From assembly GCF_002252445.1 (NCBI RefSeq), contig NZ_NNRJ01000019.1, positions 514,041 to 578,040 of the forward strand: a DNA stretch of 64,000 bases, read 5' to 3'. The notes under the pieces were generated by a model. It worked only from the letters and a program-made list of their open reading frames with translations, searched no databases and was not told the DNA's origin. This DNA comes from Brucella thiophenivorans. GTDB taxonomy: Bacteria; Pseudomonadota; Alphaproteobacteria; Rhizobiales; Rhizobiaceae. The first letter of the stretch is position 1, and each line of letters starts with the position of its first letter. The translations under genes were made by a program, and so were the position numbers. This document shows, one piece after another, positions 51,944-59,246 of this stretch.

Positions 51944-52915
51944 ATGCAGAGCGATACTGAAATGAATCTGACGCCTTCAAGCCGCCCGCGCCTAGAACGC
52001 ATCGACATCGCACGCGGTCTGGCACTCGTGGCAATGGCAATCTACCATTTTGGCTGGGATCTGGAGTTTTTCGGCTATATGGCGGCTGGCACCACCGGGC
52101 ATGGCGGCTGGAAGCTCTTTGCGCGCTGCATCGCGTCAAGCTTTCTATTTCTCGTCGGGTTCAGTCTCGTTCTCGCCCATGGCCGCATAATTCGCTGGAA
52201 TGCCGTAGGAAAACGCTTCTTGCAAATAGGCGCGGCAGCGGCAGCCATTTCAGCGGTGACATATTACATGTCGCCCGACAATTTCATTTTCTTTGGCATC
52301 CTGCACCAAATCGCGCTGGCAAGCGTTCTGGGCCTGCTGTTTTTGCATGTGCCGCCAGTTTTAACGTTAGCCATCGCCACTTTCGTGATTAGCGCACCAT
52401 TTTACGCGCAGGCAGATGTTTTCAACCAGATGTGGTTTGCATGGGTCGGGCTGTCGACCATTCCACCGCGCTCAAATGATTATGTGCCACTGTTTCCATG
52501 GTTTGGAGCGGTGTTGATCGGTATTGCAACGGCGCGTATTTTTGAGCGTTTCAACTGGCTGACAATGCTTTCGGGCGGAATTCAACCGCGTATTCTGCAA
52601 AAGCCGCTGACTTTCATCGGTCGTCACAGCCTTGCATTTTATCTGATCCATCAGCCAGTGCTGATTGCGCTTGTTTATTGCTTTTCGCAGGTAATGCCAC
52701 CAGACCCTCGTCCTGCTTTCATACAATCCTGTGTCGCATCCTGCATGCCAAACGGCAGCGAACAACTCTGCACCCAGTTCTGTGGCTGTGTGGTCAGTGA
52801 ACTTGATAAGGCTAGGTTGTTTGAAGATATGTTCAGCGGGAAAATTAATCAGAACAACAACAGCACGGTTCAGCAAATCGTTCAGATGTGCTCACCCGTG
52901 CCGGAAAACCAATAA
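51944..52915 (+). CDS. DUF1624 family membrane acyltransferase-like protein
   Basis: This 323-residue protein matches DUF1624 (heparan-alpha-glucosaminide N-acetyltransferase-like): RLERIDIARGLALVAMAIYHFGWDLEFFGY opens it and about seven membrane helices follow, with FFGILHQIALAS and FIGRHSLAFYLIHQPVLIAL. The C-terminal 75 residues carry several cysteines and are hydrophilic, probably periplasmic. The ATG at 51944 follows AGGAAA. Substrate is unknown. Its end is 3 bp from the convergent MerR gene. Confidence 0.85.
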   Translation: MQSDTEMNLTPSSRPRLERIDIARGLALVAMAIYHFGWDLEFFGYMAAGTTGHGGWKLFARCIASSFLFLVGFSLVLAHGRIIRWNAVGKRFLQIGAAAAAISAVTYYMSPDNFIFFGILHQIALASVLGLLFLHVPPVLTLAIATFVISAPFYAQADVFNQMWFAWVGLSTIPPRSNDYVPLFPWFGAVLIGIATARIFERFNWLTMLSGGIQPRILQKPLTFIGRHSLAFYLIHQPVLIALVYCFSQVMPPDPRPAFIQSCVASCMPNGSEQLCTQFCGCVVSELDKARLFEDMFSGKINQNNNSTVQQIVQMCSPVPENQ

Positions 52916-52918
52916 CAA

Positions 52919-53305
52919 TCAGGTCGAAACGCCAAGCTCAGCCAGGCGTTCGATACAGGCTTCTTCAACCTGATCAAGCTCAGTAAGCGTTTCGTCAATA
53001 TCGCGACGCTTCTGACGAAGATCAGCGCGCTTTTCCTCAACGCGCTTCATCAAAAGCTTGAGCTGGCCGGTTTCACCGGGCGGCTCGCGATACATCTGCA
53101 CGATCTCATGGATTTCCGCGATTGAAAAACCAAGCCGCTTTCCACGCATAATCTGCTTGAGAAGATGTCGGTCCGAAGGCCTGAACAAGCGTGTGCGACC
53201 ACGCCGAACAGGCGCGATCAATCCCTCATCCTCATAAAAACGCAAAGTACGGGTGGATATCCCGAATTCTCGCGTCAGTTCTGTAATCGTGTAATATTCG
53301 CGCAC
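52919..53305 (-). CDS. MerR family regulator, LiuR-like
   Basis: This 128-residue regulator has an N-terminal MerR winged helix (about 3-70, YTITELTREFGISTRTLRFYEDEGL) and a C-terminal coiled coil (about 85-120) without metal-binding cysteines apart from one. It resembles LiuR, which represses leucine/isovalerate and fatty acid breakdown genes in proteobacteria. The GTG at 53305 follows AGGG by 8 bases; a TTG 8 codons upstream is less likely. None of the known liu genes lies nearby, so its targets are elsewhere. A LiuR-like site lies 49 bp upstream. Confidence 0.8.
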   Translation of the reverse strand: MREYYTITELTREFGISTRTLRFYEDEGLIAPVRRGRTRLFRPSDRHLLKQIMRGKRLGFSIAEIHEIVQMYREPPGETGQLKLLMKRVEEKRADLRQKRRDIDETLTELDQVEEACIERLAELGVST

Positions 53306-53353
53306 TGCTATATCCCTGCCTTGCAACATGCAGGCAATTGTTGTGCTACCGCA

Positions 53354-53369
53354 TTTACGTAAAAGTCAA
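53354..53369. promoter_or_regulatory. Possible LiuR-type operator upstream of the MerR gene
   Basis: TTTACGTAAAAGTCAA is an imperfect palindrome containing the perfect decamer TTTACGTAAA (53354-53363). It resembles the TTGAC-N-TTTACGTAAA-like palindromes of LiuR regulators, and its minus strand reads TTGACTTTTACGTAAA, which also offers a -35-like TTGACT. It would allow autoregulation. Confidence 0.45.
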
Positions 53370-53495
53370 TATTAAACCGTCACAATTGGTCATAATGATT
53401 ATAAGTTGCGCCCCATATTTATCGCTTGACCTTGCCATCATAGTGCCGCTCATACGTTATGAAATGATAACAGGATCAATAAACGACAGCGATTC

Positions 53496-53861
53496 ATGCG
53501 ACGCTCTGTAAAATATACCCTTGCTGGACTGGTGATCGTTGCGCTTTTGGGCGCTGCGCCTTTTGCGATTGAACCTGTTGTTCAGAAAATCGGCGAAGGC
53601 TCCATCACACAGCTCGCACGAGACGGCAACTTCTGCACAACTGATAAGTGTGATGAAGGCATGAACTATGCCATTGGCTTTCTTGAAACCAATTACGGCC
53701 TGTCACCCGAAAACGTTAAATGGTGCATGGGCGTCGATGTTATTGCGCATTATGAATTGCCGTTTGGCAACGGACTGAAAAAAACGATCACGGATCAGAT
53801 GTATCAGCGTTGCGGCGATCCCAATCAGGATGAACCGGTGGGCAACTACACGGCAGAATAG
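53496..53861 (+). CDS. Small exported hypothetical protein with four cysteines
   Basis: This 121-residue protein starts with a basic patch and a hydrophobic segment (about 8-25, YTLAGLVIVALLGAAPF), so it is exported or membrane anchored. Four cysteines in the mature part (FC, KC, WC, RC contexts) could form two disulfides. I recognise no family. It begins 190 bp from the divergent MerR start and is followed 15 bp later by the VanZ-like gene, so the two are probably cotranscribed. Confidence 0.65.
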   Translation: MRRSVKYTLAGLVIVALLGAAPFAIEPVVQKIGEGSITQLARDGNFCTTDKCDEGMNYAIGFLETNYGLSPENVKWCMGVDVIAHYELPFGNGLKKTITDQMYQRCGDPNQDEPVGNYTAE

Positions 53862-53876
53862 AAGGCTTTTCATTCA

Positions 53877-54230
53877 ATGACGCGACTTTTTCGCATCACC
53901 GCCTGGCTGGCACTGGCCCTGATCCTTTTTGTGACCATCAGCCCTATCCAGTTCCGCCCCATCGCCAGCCAATCCGCAGATTTGGAGCGCTTTTCAGCTT
54001 TCTTCCTTGTCGGCTTCCTGTTCGCTCTAGCCTATCCCCGTCATTGGATAGCAGTCCTCCTACTGACGATCAGTTGCGCGGGCATGTTTGAACTCATGCA
54101 GCGCCTTGCCCCCGGAAGGCATGGTGAATTTGCCGATTTCATCTTCAAGGCCGTGGGTGCGACAGGTGGCGTTTGCATTGGGCGCGGGCTGAGTCTGCTG
54201 CAAATATTCAGCCCAAAAGATAAATCTTAA
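53877..54230 (+). CDS. VanZ-like membrane protein
   Basis: This 117-residue protein has three or four hydrophobic segments and the pattern of VanZ-like families: an opening helix, ISPIQFRP, then LERFSAFFLVGFLFALAYP and FELMQRLAPGRHGEFADFIFKAVGATGGVCIG, where the EFADFIFKA-like motif is typical. VanZ-like proteins in bacteria without vancomycin clusters have unknown roles. AGAAGG precedes the ATG. Confidence 0.75.
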   Translation: MTRLFRITAWLALALILFVTISPIQFRPIASQSADLERFSAFFLVGFLFALAYPRHWIAVLLLTISCAGMFELMQRLAPGRHGEFADFIFKAVGATGGVCIGRGLSLLQIFSPKDKS

Positions 54231-54313
54231 CGATCAGCATCGATTTTCACACGCAAACGGAACCAAACGTCTCCTGATGCATTTTATCAACATCAATTGT
54301 ATGGAGACATGAA

Positions 54314-54631
54314 ATGGCTGACAACAAAACCGCCAACGATATTCAGCAGGCTCTTGAACAGCAGGTTGCAGATCTGCGCGGTGAATTAAAGCGTCTTTCC
54401 AAGTCACTGGCTTCGCAATCGGGTGATTTCAGGGATCGTGCAGAAGATGTTCTTGATGATGCATCGGGTCGTTTTCGTCAGGCAGCGCAGGTTGTGCGCG
54501 AGCGTGGACACGCTGTCGCTGAGACCGTAAAGGAAAACCCCGGCACCGCCACAACGTTGTTCGGCACCGCAGGCCTTATCGGCATCGCTATTGGCGTTGC
54601 AATTGGCTGCGTTCTTTCTGATCGTCGTTAA
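54314..54631 (+). CDS. DUF883 family protein (ElaB/YqjD-like)
   Basis: This 105-residue protein has a long amphipathic helical part (about 1-70, Gln/Leu/Arg-rich) and a C-terminal membrane helix (about 78-100, TLFGTAGLIGIAIGVAIGCVL) after the family-typical VKENPGTATT. Relatives in E. coli are tail-anchored ribosome-binding proteins induced in stationary phase. Whether this one binds ribosomes is unknown. It ends at its own terminator. Confidence 0.85.
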   Translation: MADNKTANDIQQALEQQVADLRGELKRLSKSLASQSGDFRDRAEDVLDDASGRFRQAAQVVRERGHAVAETVKENPGTATTLFGTAGLIGIAIGVAIGCVLSDRR

Positions 54632-54650
54632 AAACCCAATCCTCCCAATA

Positions 54651-54681
54651 AAAAACCGCGCTCATTCAGCGCGGTTTTTTT
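54651..54681 (+). terminator. Terminator of the DUF883 gene
   Basis: A 7-bp GC stem (54656-54662 with 54668-54674, CCGCGCT/AGCGCGG), flanked by A and T runs, ends in a run of seven T. It lies about 20 bp past the stop. Confidence 0.92.
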
Positions 54682-54822
54682 GCTCTTTACCGGGAACATG
54701 AACACTGTTAGTCCGAACCATTGGCAATATGCCACCGGTCGCAGCCTACCCGGTCAAAACAAGGACAAGTGTATGGATATTCCTGCACAGGACTGCACCG
54801 TGGCTTTTTAAAAGGCACGTAA
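54682..54822 (+). promoter_or_regulatory. Leader region of queF
   Basis: These 141 bases carry no gene. Short complementary segments occur: TGGCA/TGCCA (54722-54734) and ACCGG/CCGGT (54734-54754). Near the end, GGCTTTTT faces the ribosome-binding site AAAAGGC (about 54801-54817), so the site could pair with it. I tested by eye for a preQ1 riboswitch consensus and did not find one. Confidence 0.35.
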
Positions 54823-55290
54823 ATGTCTGAAAAGACGATATATTCTGAACTAAAGCAACTCGGGTCAAACACGATTGCTCCGCAATCCCCCGAAGAGGCT
54901 GTGCTTGAAAGAGTAGCAAACCCGCAAGCCGGAACGCCCTATTGCGTGCGTTTTACAGCGCCTGAATTCACCTCACTCTGCCCGATGACCGGACAACCTG
55001 ACTTCGCACATCTGATGATCGATTACGTTCCGGGCAACTGGCTGGTTGAAAGTAAATCGCTCAAGCTTTTCCTGTTTTCATTCCGCAATCATGGCGCTTT
55101 CCATGAGGACTGCACGGTAACTATCGCCAAGCGCCTGGTGGAACTTCTGGAGCCTCAATGGCTGCGTATCGGGGGCTATTGGTATCCGCGCGGCGGCATC
55201 CCGATTGATGTGTTTTATCAGACGGGTGAAACACCAAAGAATGTTTGGATTCCTGAACAGTCTGTACCCAATTATCGTGGTCGCGGCTGA
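54823..55290 (+). CDS. queF: NADPH-dependent 7-cyano-7-deazaguanine reductase
   Basis: This 155-residue enzyme reduces preQ0 to preQ1 in queuosine synthesis. The nucleophile C53 ([10 protein letters not shown]) and D60 have the family spacing, and the QueF motif [16 protein letters not shown] follows at 75. It is the single-domain (YkvM) type of about 150 residues, unlike the long E. coli form. No other que gene is nearby. Confidence 0.96.
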   Translation: MSEKTIYSELKQLGSNTIAPQSPEEAVLERVANPQAGTPYCVRFTAPEFTSLCPMTGQPDFAHLMIDYVPGNWLVESKSLKLFLFSFRNHGAFHEDCTVTIAKRLVELLEPQWLRIGGYWYPRGGIPIDVFYQTGETPKNVWIPEQSVPNYRGRG

Positions 55291-55370
55291 TTACAGACAG
55301 CTGTATCTATTGCCGCAATGCACCATGGCACCTATTATCATTACGACCAATAAAACCGGAAACGCTCCAG

Positions 55371-55532
55371 ATGAAACACATTATCATTTTGATCTCACTG
55401 GCTGTGCTTTCCGGCTGTGGTGCTGGAAAAGCTGCAATGGATGCAGGCAAAGGATTCGACCGATTCGCCTGCATGTCTCGCAATATGAAGGGCGAAACGC
55501 CCTGCCCGCAGCCCGATACGCCTACCCCTTAG
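55371..55532 (+). CDS. Small lipoprotein, 53 residues
   Basis: This 53-residue frame encodes a short hydrophobic signal ending in a perfect lipobox, LSGC, with C16 as the lipidated residue. The mature part is 38 residues with two more cysteines (FACMSRN and TPCPQP) and a Pro/Thr-rich end. It has the size of entericidin-like lipoproteins but not their exact sequence. A GGAA about 10 bases upstream may serve as the ribosome-binding site. It lies 15 bp before the DUF924 gene. Confidence 0.7.
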   Translation: MKHIIILISLAVLSGCGAGKAAMDAGKGFDRFACMSRNMKGETPCPQPDTPTP

Positions 55533-55547
55533 AGAAAAGAGGCACAA

Positions 55548-56090
55548 ATGGCCCTTCAACCCAAAGACGTCCTCGATTTCTGGTTTTCTGCACAGATGCG
55601 CGAAAACTGGTTCACCAAAAGCGATGCAATTGATGCAGAAATTCGACAAAAATTTCTGGCAGGCTATGAAGATGCACGCGCCGACACGTTTGAAAACTGG
55701 AAGCAGCAGCCGGAAAGCGCACTTGCGCTGACCATTCTTTTTGATCAGTTCCCACGCAATATGTTTCGTGGGTCTGAACGCTCGTTTGAAAGCGATGGCC
55801 TTGCGCGGGACGTGGCAGCACAAGCGCTTGACCATGACTTCGACCGCAAATTATCAGCAGAAGAGCGCCAGTTTTTCTATCTGCCCTTCATGCACAGCGA
55901 GAATCTCAGCGATCAGAAACGCTGTATCGATCTTTATGAGAAACTTGGCGATGAATTTTCGCTCGGCTTTGCCCGCCAGCATCACGACATTATCGAACGC
56001 TTCGGCCGCTTTCCGCATCGCAACATGGTTTTGGGCCGCGAAACAACGCCGGAAGAAGCCGAATTTCTCAAAGAGCACTCCGGCTTCTAA
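55548..56090 (+). CDS. DUF924 family protein
   Basis: This 180-residue soluble helical protein matches DUF924: LDFWFSAQMRENWFTKSDAIDAEIRQKF, ALTILFDQFPRNMFRG and RQHHDIIERFGRFPHRN are the hallmark segments. It has a TPR-like helical repeat fold; function is unknown. GAGGCACAA precedes the ATG. It is likely cotranscribed with the small lipoprotein gene. Confidence 0.9.
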   Translation: MALQPKDVLDFWFSAQMRENWFTKSDAIDAEIRQKFLAGYEDARADTFENWKQQPESALALTILFDQFPRNMFRGSERSFESDGLARDVAAQALDHDFDRKLSAEERQFFYLPFMHSENLSDQKRCIDLYEKLGDEFSLGFARQHHDIIERFGRFPHRNMVLGRETTPEEAEFLKEHSGF

Positions 56091-56136
56091 AGCATGTCTC
56101 CCAAAAGTGGGAACCGATTTTGGGATAAAGATATGC
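56091..56136. repeat. Palindromic extragenic element, copy after the DUF924 gene
   Basis: AGCAT (56091-56095) and ATGCT (56132-56136) enclose a 7-bp inner stem CCCAAAA/TTTTGGG (56100-56106 with 56118-56124). The first 20 bases match the element near 4728 almost exactly. It lies between the convergent DUF924 and ScfR genes and may act as a hairpin there. Confidence 0.75.
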
Positions 56137-56149
56137 TTAAAAAGGAAAC

Positions 56150-57562
56150 TTAAAGAAGCTGATAGGGCAGAATACCGCGGCGGTCGTGATCAACCGCCAG
56201 CCTGCTTTTGAGTGGTGGCACGGCACGCTGCACGCATTCCGCGCGGTCGCAGATACGGCAGGAAACGCCAATGGGATCGAACGCAGAGCGGGTTGCAATA
56301 TCGAGACCATCGGCATAGACAAAATCCTGCGCATGGGTGATCTCGCACCCCAAAGCGATAGCATAACGGCGCTGGGGCGCATTAAAACCACCCTCACTTT
56401 TGGTAAGCTCGGTTGCCACGCATAAATAGCGCGCACCATCGGGTGTTTCCGCAAGCTGTCGAATAATGCGCCCCGGCGTTTCAAATGCCTGATGCACATT
56501 CCAGAGCGGGCAAGCCGCGCCATAGCGCGCAAACTGCAACTTGGCAGCGCTATGCCGCTTGGTGATATTTCCGGCCCGGTCAATACGCGCAAAAAATACC
56601 GGCACGCCGCGCTGGCCGGATCTCTGCAAGGTGCTTAAGCGATGCGCAACCTGTTCCAGACTGGCACCAAAGCGCGATGCCAGCAATTCGAGATCGTGGC
56701 GCAGTTCTTTCGCAGCCGTCAAAAACGTCTGATATGGCAAGACCAGCGAACCAGCAAAATAATTACGCAATCCGATCTTGCAGATTTCGACCGCTTCAGC
56801 CGAGCGAAAATCGGCACGCTTAGCAATTGTGCTAACCAACTCCTCCATTTCCAGTTCAGCAATCTGAAAGGCAATCTGAAAATTGCGGGTCGGCGCTGGC
56901 GAATATGGATTGAGATAAAGAACACGTGCAACGGGATCAAACCGGCGAAGAATCGCCTCTTCCGGGTCGGCGCGTGCAACGCGAACGCGATGGTGCTCCT
57001 CCATATATTGCGGCAGCGCAACGCCTATATCCCGCACGGGAATCTTTAGCTCATCGGCCAACTTTTCCGCTGCAATATCAAGCTCATGAACATAGTTATC
57101 GATGAAATGAAAGAAATCGCGCACTTCTTCATAAGGTGCTGGCTCGGCAATCGATGGCGCGCGTCCAAGTTGGTTATCAAGACTTGCAAGCTGCTCGCTG
57201 TTACGCCGATAAGCCTGATGACAGGCGATCAACGCATGTGCCAGTCCCGGCGCGTTCTGCGTAATCAGCTTTAATTCCTGCAAATTCGGCTTGTAATTAT
57301 CAAACACCGGATCGGCCAAGGCTTCGGAAACAGCAGAAAGCAGACGATCATCATCACCGAGCGAAATCGCACCAATATCGATCTGGAAATTTTCGGCCAA
57401 AGCCAATAGCACAGCGGCGGAAACTGGCCGCTGATTATTCTCGATCTGGTTGAGGTAACTTGTTGAAATACCTAAGCGTTCAGCAAAACCAGACTGTGTT
57501 GTCCGATGCTGTTCGCGTATGCCGCGGATTTTCCTGCCAACGTAGAGTTTTCTGGGTGCCAT
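56150..57562 (-). CDS. pccR: Short-chain fatty acyl-CoA regulator (ScfR), PccR-like
   Basis: This 470-residue regulator has an N-terminal XRE helix-turn-helix (about 10-65, GIREQHRTTQSGFAERLGISTSYLNQIENNQRP), a middle IrrE-like domain (about 150-280) in which the metalloprotease HExxH is replaced by QIAELE, and a C-terminal DUF2083 region with several cysteines. This is the ScfR family (RamB, PccR, MccR), which senses short-chain acyl-CoAs. Divergent placement beside pccBA-mcm points to the PccR type. TTTGCAA sites overlap its start codon region. The start at 57562 gives MAPRKLYVGRKIRG. Confidence 0.88.
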   Translation of the reverse strand: MAPRKLYVGRKIRGIREQHRTTQSGFAERLGISTSYLNQIENNQRPVSAAVLLALAENFQIDIGAISLGDDDRLLSAVSEALADPVFDNYKPNLQELKLITQNAPGLAHALIACHQAYRRNSEQLASLDNQLGRAPSIAEPAPYEEVRDFFHFIDNYVHELDIAAEKLADELKIPVRDIGVALPQYMEEHHRVRVARADPEEAILRRFDPVARVLYLNPYSPAPTRNFQIAFQIAELEMEELVSTIAKRADFRSAEAVEICKIGLRNYFAGSLVLPYQTFLTAAKELRHDLELLASRFGASLEQVAHRLSTLQRSGQRGVPVFFARIDRAGNITKRHSAAKLQFARYGAACPLWNVHQAFETPGRIIRQLAETPDGARYLCVATELTKSEGGFNAPQRRYAIALGCEITHAQDFVYADGLDIATRSAFDPIGVSCRICDRAECVQRAVPPLKSRLAVDHDRRGILPYQLL

Positions 57563-57563
57563 A

Positions 57564-57593
57564 TTTGCAACTTCGCATTTTGCTATTTGCAAA
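57564..57593. promoter_or_regulatory. TTTGCAAA operator cluster between the ScfR gene and pccB
   Basis: Three directly repeated sites lie in a row: TTTGCAAC (57564-57571), TTTGCTA (57579-57585) and TTTGCAAA (57586-57593). PccR and RamB type regulators bind TTTGCAAA-like repeats. The cluster begins 2 bp upstream of the regulator's start codon, so binding would block its own translation start region as well as act on pccB. Confidence 0.65.
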
Positions 57594-57656
57594 TTTATAA
57601 ATTACACAGTCACACCTTTTCAAGCTTTCAGAATGCGGCATACTGGCTCTAGGTTC

Positions 57657-57669
57657 AAATTCGCAATTT
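57657..57669. promoter_or_regulatory. Related AT-rich palindrome near pccB
   Basis: AAATTCGCAATTT is a near-palindrome that contains a TTCGCAA core similar to the TTTGCAA sites. It lies 25 bp before the pccB start, where a repressor or activator bound could affect transcription start. Weak evidence. Confidence 0.3.
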
Positions 57670-57693
57670 CATAGCTTTCCAAAGGCATAACGA

Positions 57694-59226
57694 ATGCAGG
57701 AACTTCTCGAACAGCTTGAATCCCGTCGTGCCGAAGCCCGTCTTGGTGGCGGACAGAAGCGCATCGATGCCCAACACGGTAAGGGCAAGCTCACCGCCCG
57801 CGAAAGATTAGAAGTGCTTCTCGACGAAGGATCGTTCGAGGAATTCGATATGTATGTCACCCATCGCTGCACCGACTTTGGAATGGAAAAACAGAAAATT
57901 GCAGGCGATGGCGTCGTTACCGGTTGGGGCACGATCAATGGCCGGCAAGTCTATGTGTTCAGTCAGGATTTTACCGTTCTCGGCGGCTCACTGTCCGAAA
58001 CCCACGCACAGAAAATCTGCAAGATCATGGATATGGCGATGCAGAATGGCGCGCCGGTCATCGGATTAAATGATTCGGGCGGCGCGCGTATTCAGGAAGG
58101 CGTGGCGTCTCTTGCAGGATATGCTGATGTTTTCAAACGCAATGCCGATGCATCGGGCGTCATTCCGCAAATCTCAGTCATCATGGGCCCATGTGCGGGC
58201 GGCGCCGTCTATTCTCCAGCCATGACCGATTTCATCTTCATGGTTCGCGACAGTTCCTACATGTTCGTGACCGGCCCTGATGTGGTCAAAACTGTCACCA
58301 ACGAGATTGTCACGGCGGAAGAACTAGGCGGCGCTTCGACCCATACGAAAAAGTCGTCGGTTGCCGATGGCGCTTATGAAAACGACATCGAAACACTGGA
58401 ACAGGTGCGCATCCTGTTCGATTTTCTGCCGCTCAACAATCGCGAGAAAGCGCCGACCCGCCCGTTCCATGACGACCCGGCACGTCTTGAAATGCGCCTT
58501 GATACGCTGATCCCGGACAGCGCCAACAAGCCTTACGACATGAAGGAGCTGATTCTCGCTCTGGCCGATGAAGGCGACTTCTTTGAAATTCAGGACGCTT
58601 TTGCCAAAAACATCATCACCGGCTTCATCCGCATGGAAGGCCAGACAATCGGCGTTGTTGCCAATCAGCCATTGGTGTTGGCAGGTTGTCTCGATATTGA
58701 TTCATCGCGCAAAGCGGCGCGCTTTGTTCGTTTTTGCGATGCGTTTAGCATTCCAATCCTGACGCTTGTCGACGTTCCGGGGTTTTTGCCAGGCACAGCA
58801 CAGGAATATGGCGGCGTGATAAAACACGGCGCGAAACTGCTGTTTGCCTATTCACAAGCCACAGTTCCCATGGTGACGCTGATCACCCGCAAAGCTTATG
58901 GCGGCGCATATGACGTCATGGCGTCCAAACATATTGGCGCTGACATGAATTATGCATGGCCGACTGCGGAAATCGCCGTCATGGGTGCCAAGGGTGCCAC
59001 CGAAATTCTTTACCGTTCGGAACTGGGTGACACCGAAAAGATCGCGGCCCGCACAAAGGAATATGAAGAGCGTTTTGCCAATCCTTTTGTGGCCGCTGAA
59101 CGCGGCTTCATTGATGAGGTCATCATGCCCCATTCATCCCGCCGCCGCATTGCGCGTGCGTTTTCCGCGCTTCGTAACAAGAGCCAGAACACGCCGTGGA
59201 AAAAACACGACACAATTCCGCTTTAA
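57694..59226 (+). CDS. pccB: Propionyl-CoA carboxylase, beta (carboxyltransferase) subunit
   Basis: This 510-residue subunit moves carboxyl from biotin to propionyl-CoA. Two crotonase-like halves are seen, with [19 protein letters not shown] and [22 protein letters not shown] in the first, and [23 protein letters not shown] and [18 protein letters not shown] in the second. An Asp near position 420 in the second half fits propionyl-CoA specificity, but that is inference. AAAGGC precedes the ATG. It leads pccB-pccA-mcm. Confidence 0.97.
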   Translation: MQELLEQLESRRAEARLGGGQKRIDAQHGKGKLTARERLEVLLDEGSFEEFDMYVTHRCTDFGMEKQKIAGDGVVTGWGTINGRQVYVFSQDFTVLGGSLSETHAQKICKIMDMAMQNGAPVIGLNDSGGARIQEGVASLAGYADVFKRNADASGVIPQISVIMGPCAGGAVYSPAMTDFIFMVRDSSYMFVTGPDVVKTVTNEIVTAEELGGASTHTKKSSVADGAYENDIETLEQVRILFDFLPLNNREKAPTRPFHDDPARLEMRLDTLIPDSANKPYDMKELILALADEGDFFEIQDAFAKNIITGFIRMEGQTIGVVANQPLVLAGCLDIDSSRKAARFVRFCDAFSIPILTLVDVPGFLPGTAQEYGGVIKHGAKLLFAYSQATVPMVTLITRKAYGGAYDVMASKHIGADMNYAWPTAEIAVMGAKGATEILYRSELGDTEKIAARTKEYEERFANPFVAAERGFIDEVIMPHSSRRRIARAFSALRNKSQNTPWKKHDTIPL

Positions 59227-59246
59227 TAGCGATGGGTGGGAACAAA

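Noticed and set aside
54682..54822. preQ1 riboswitch before queF
   Set aside because: The short conserved preQ1-I aptamer pattern (hairpin loop followed by an A-rich tail) was not found; only generic short stems are seen.
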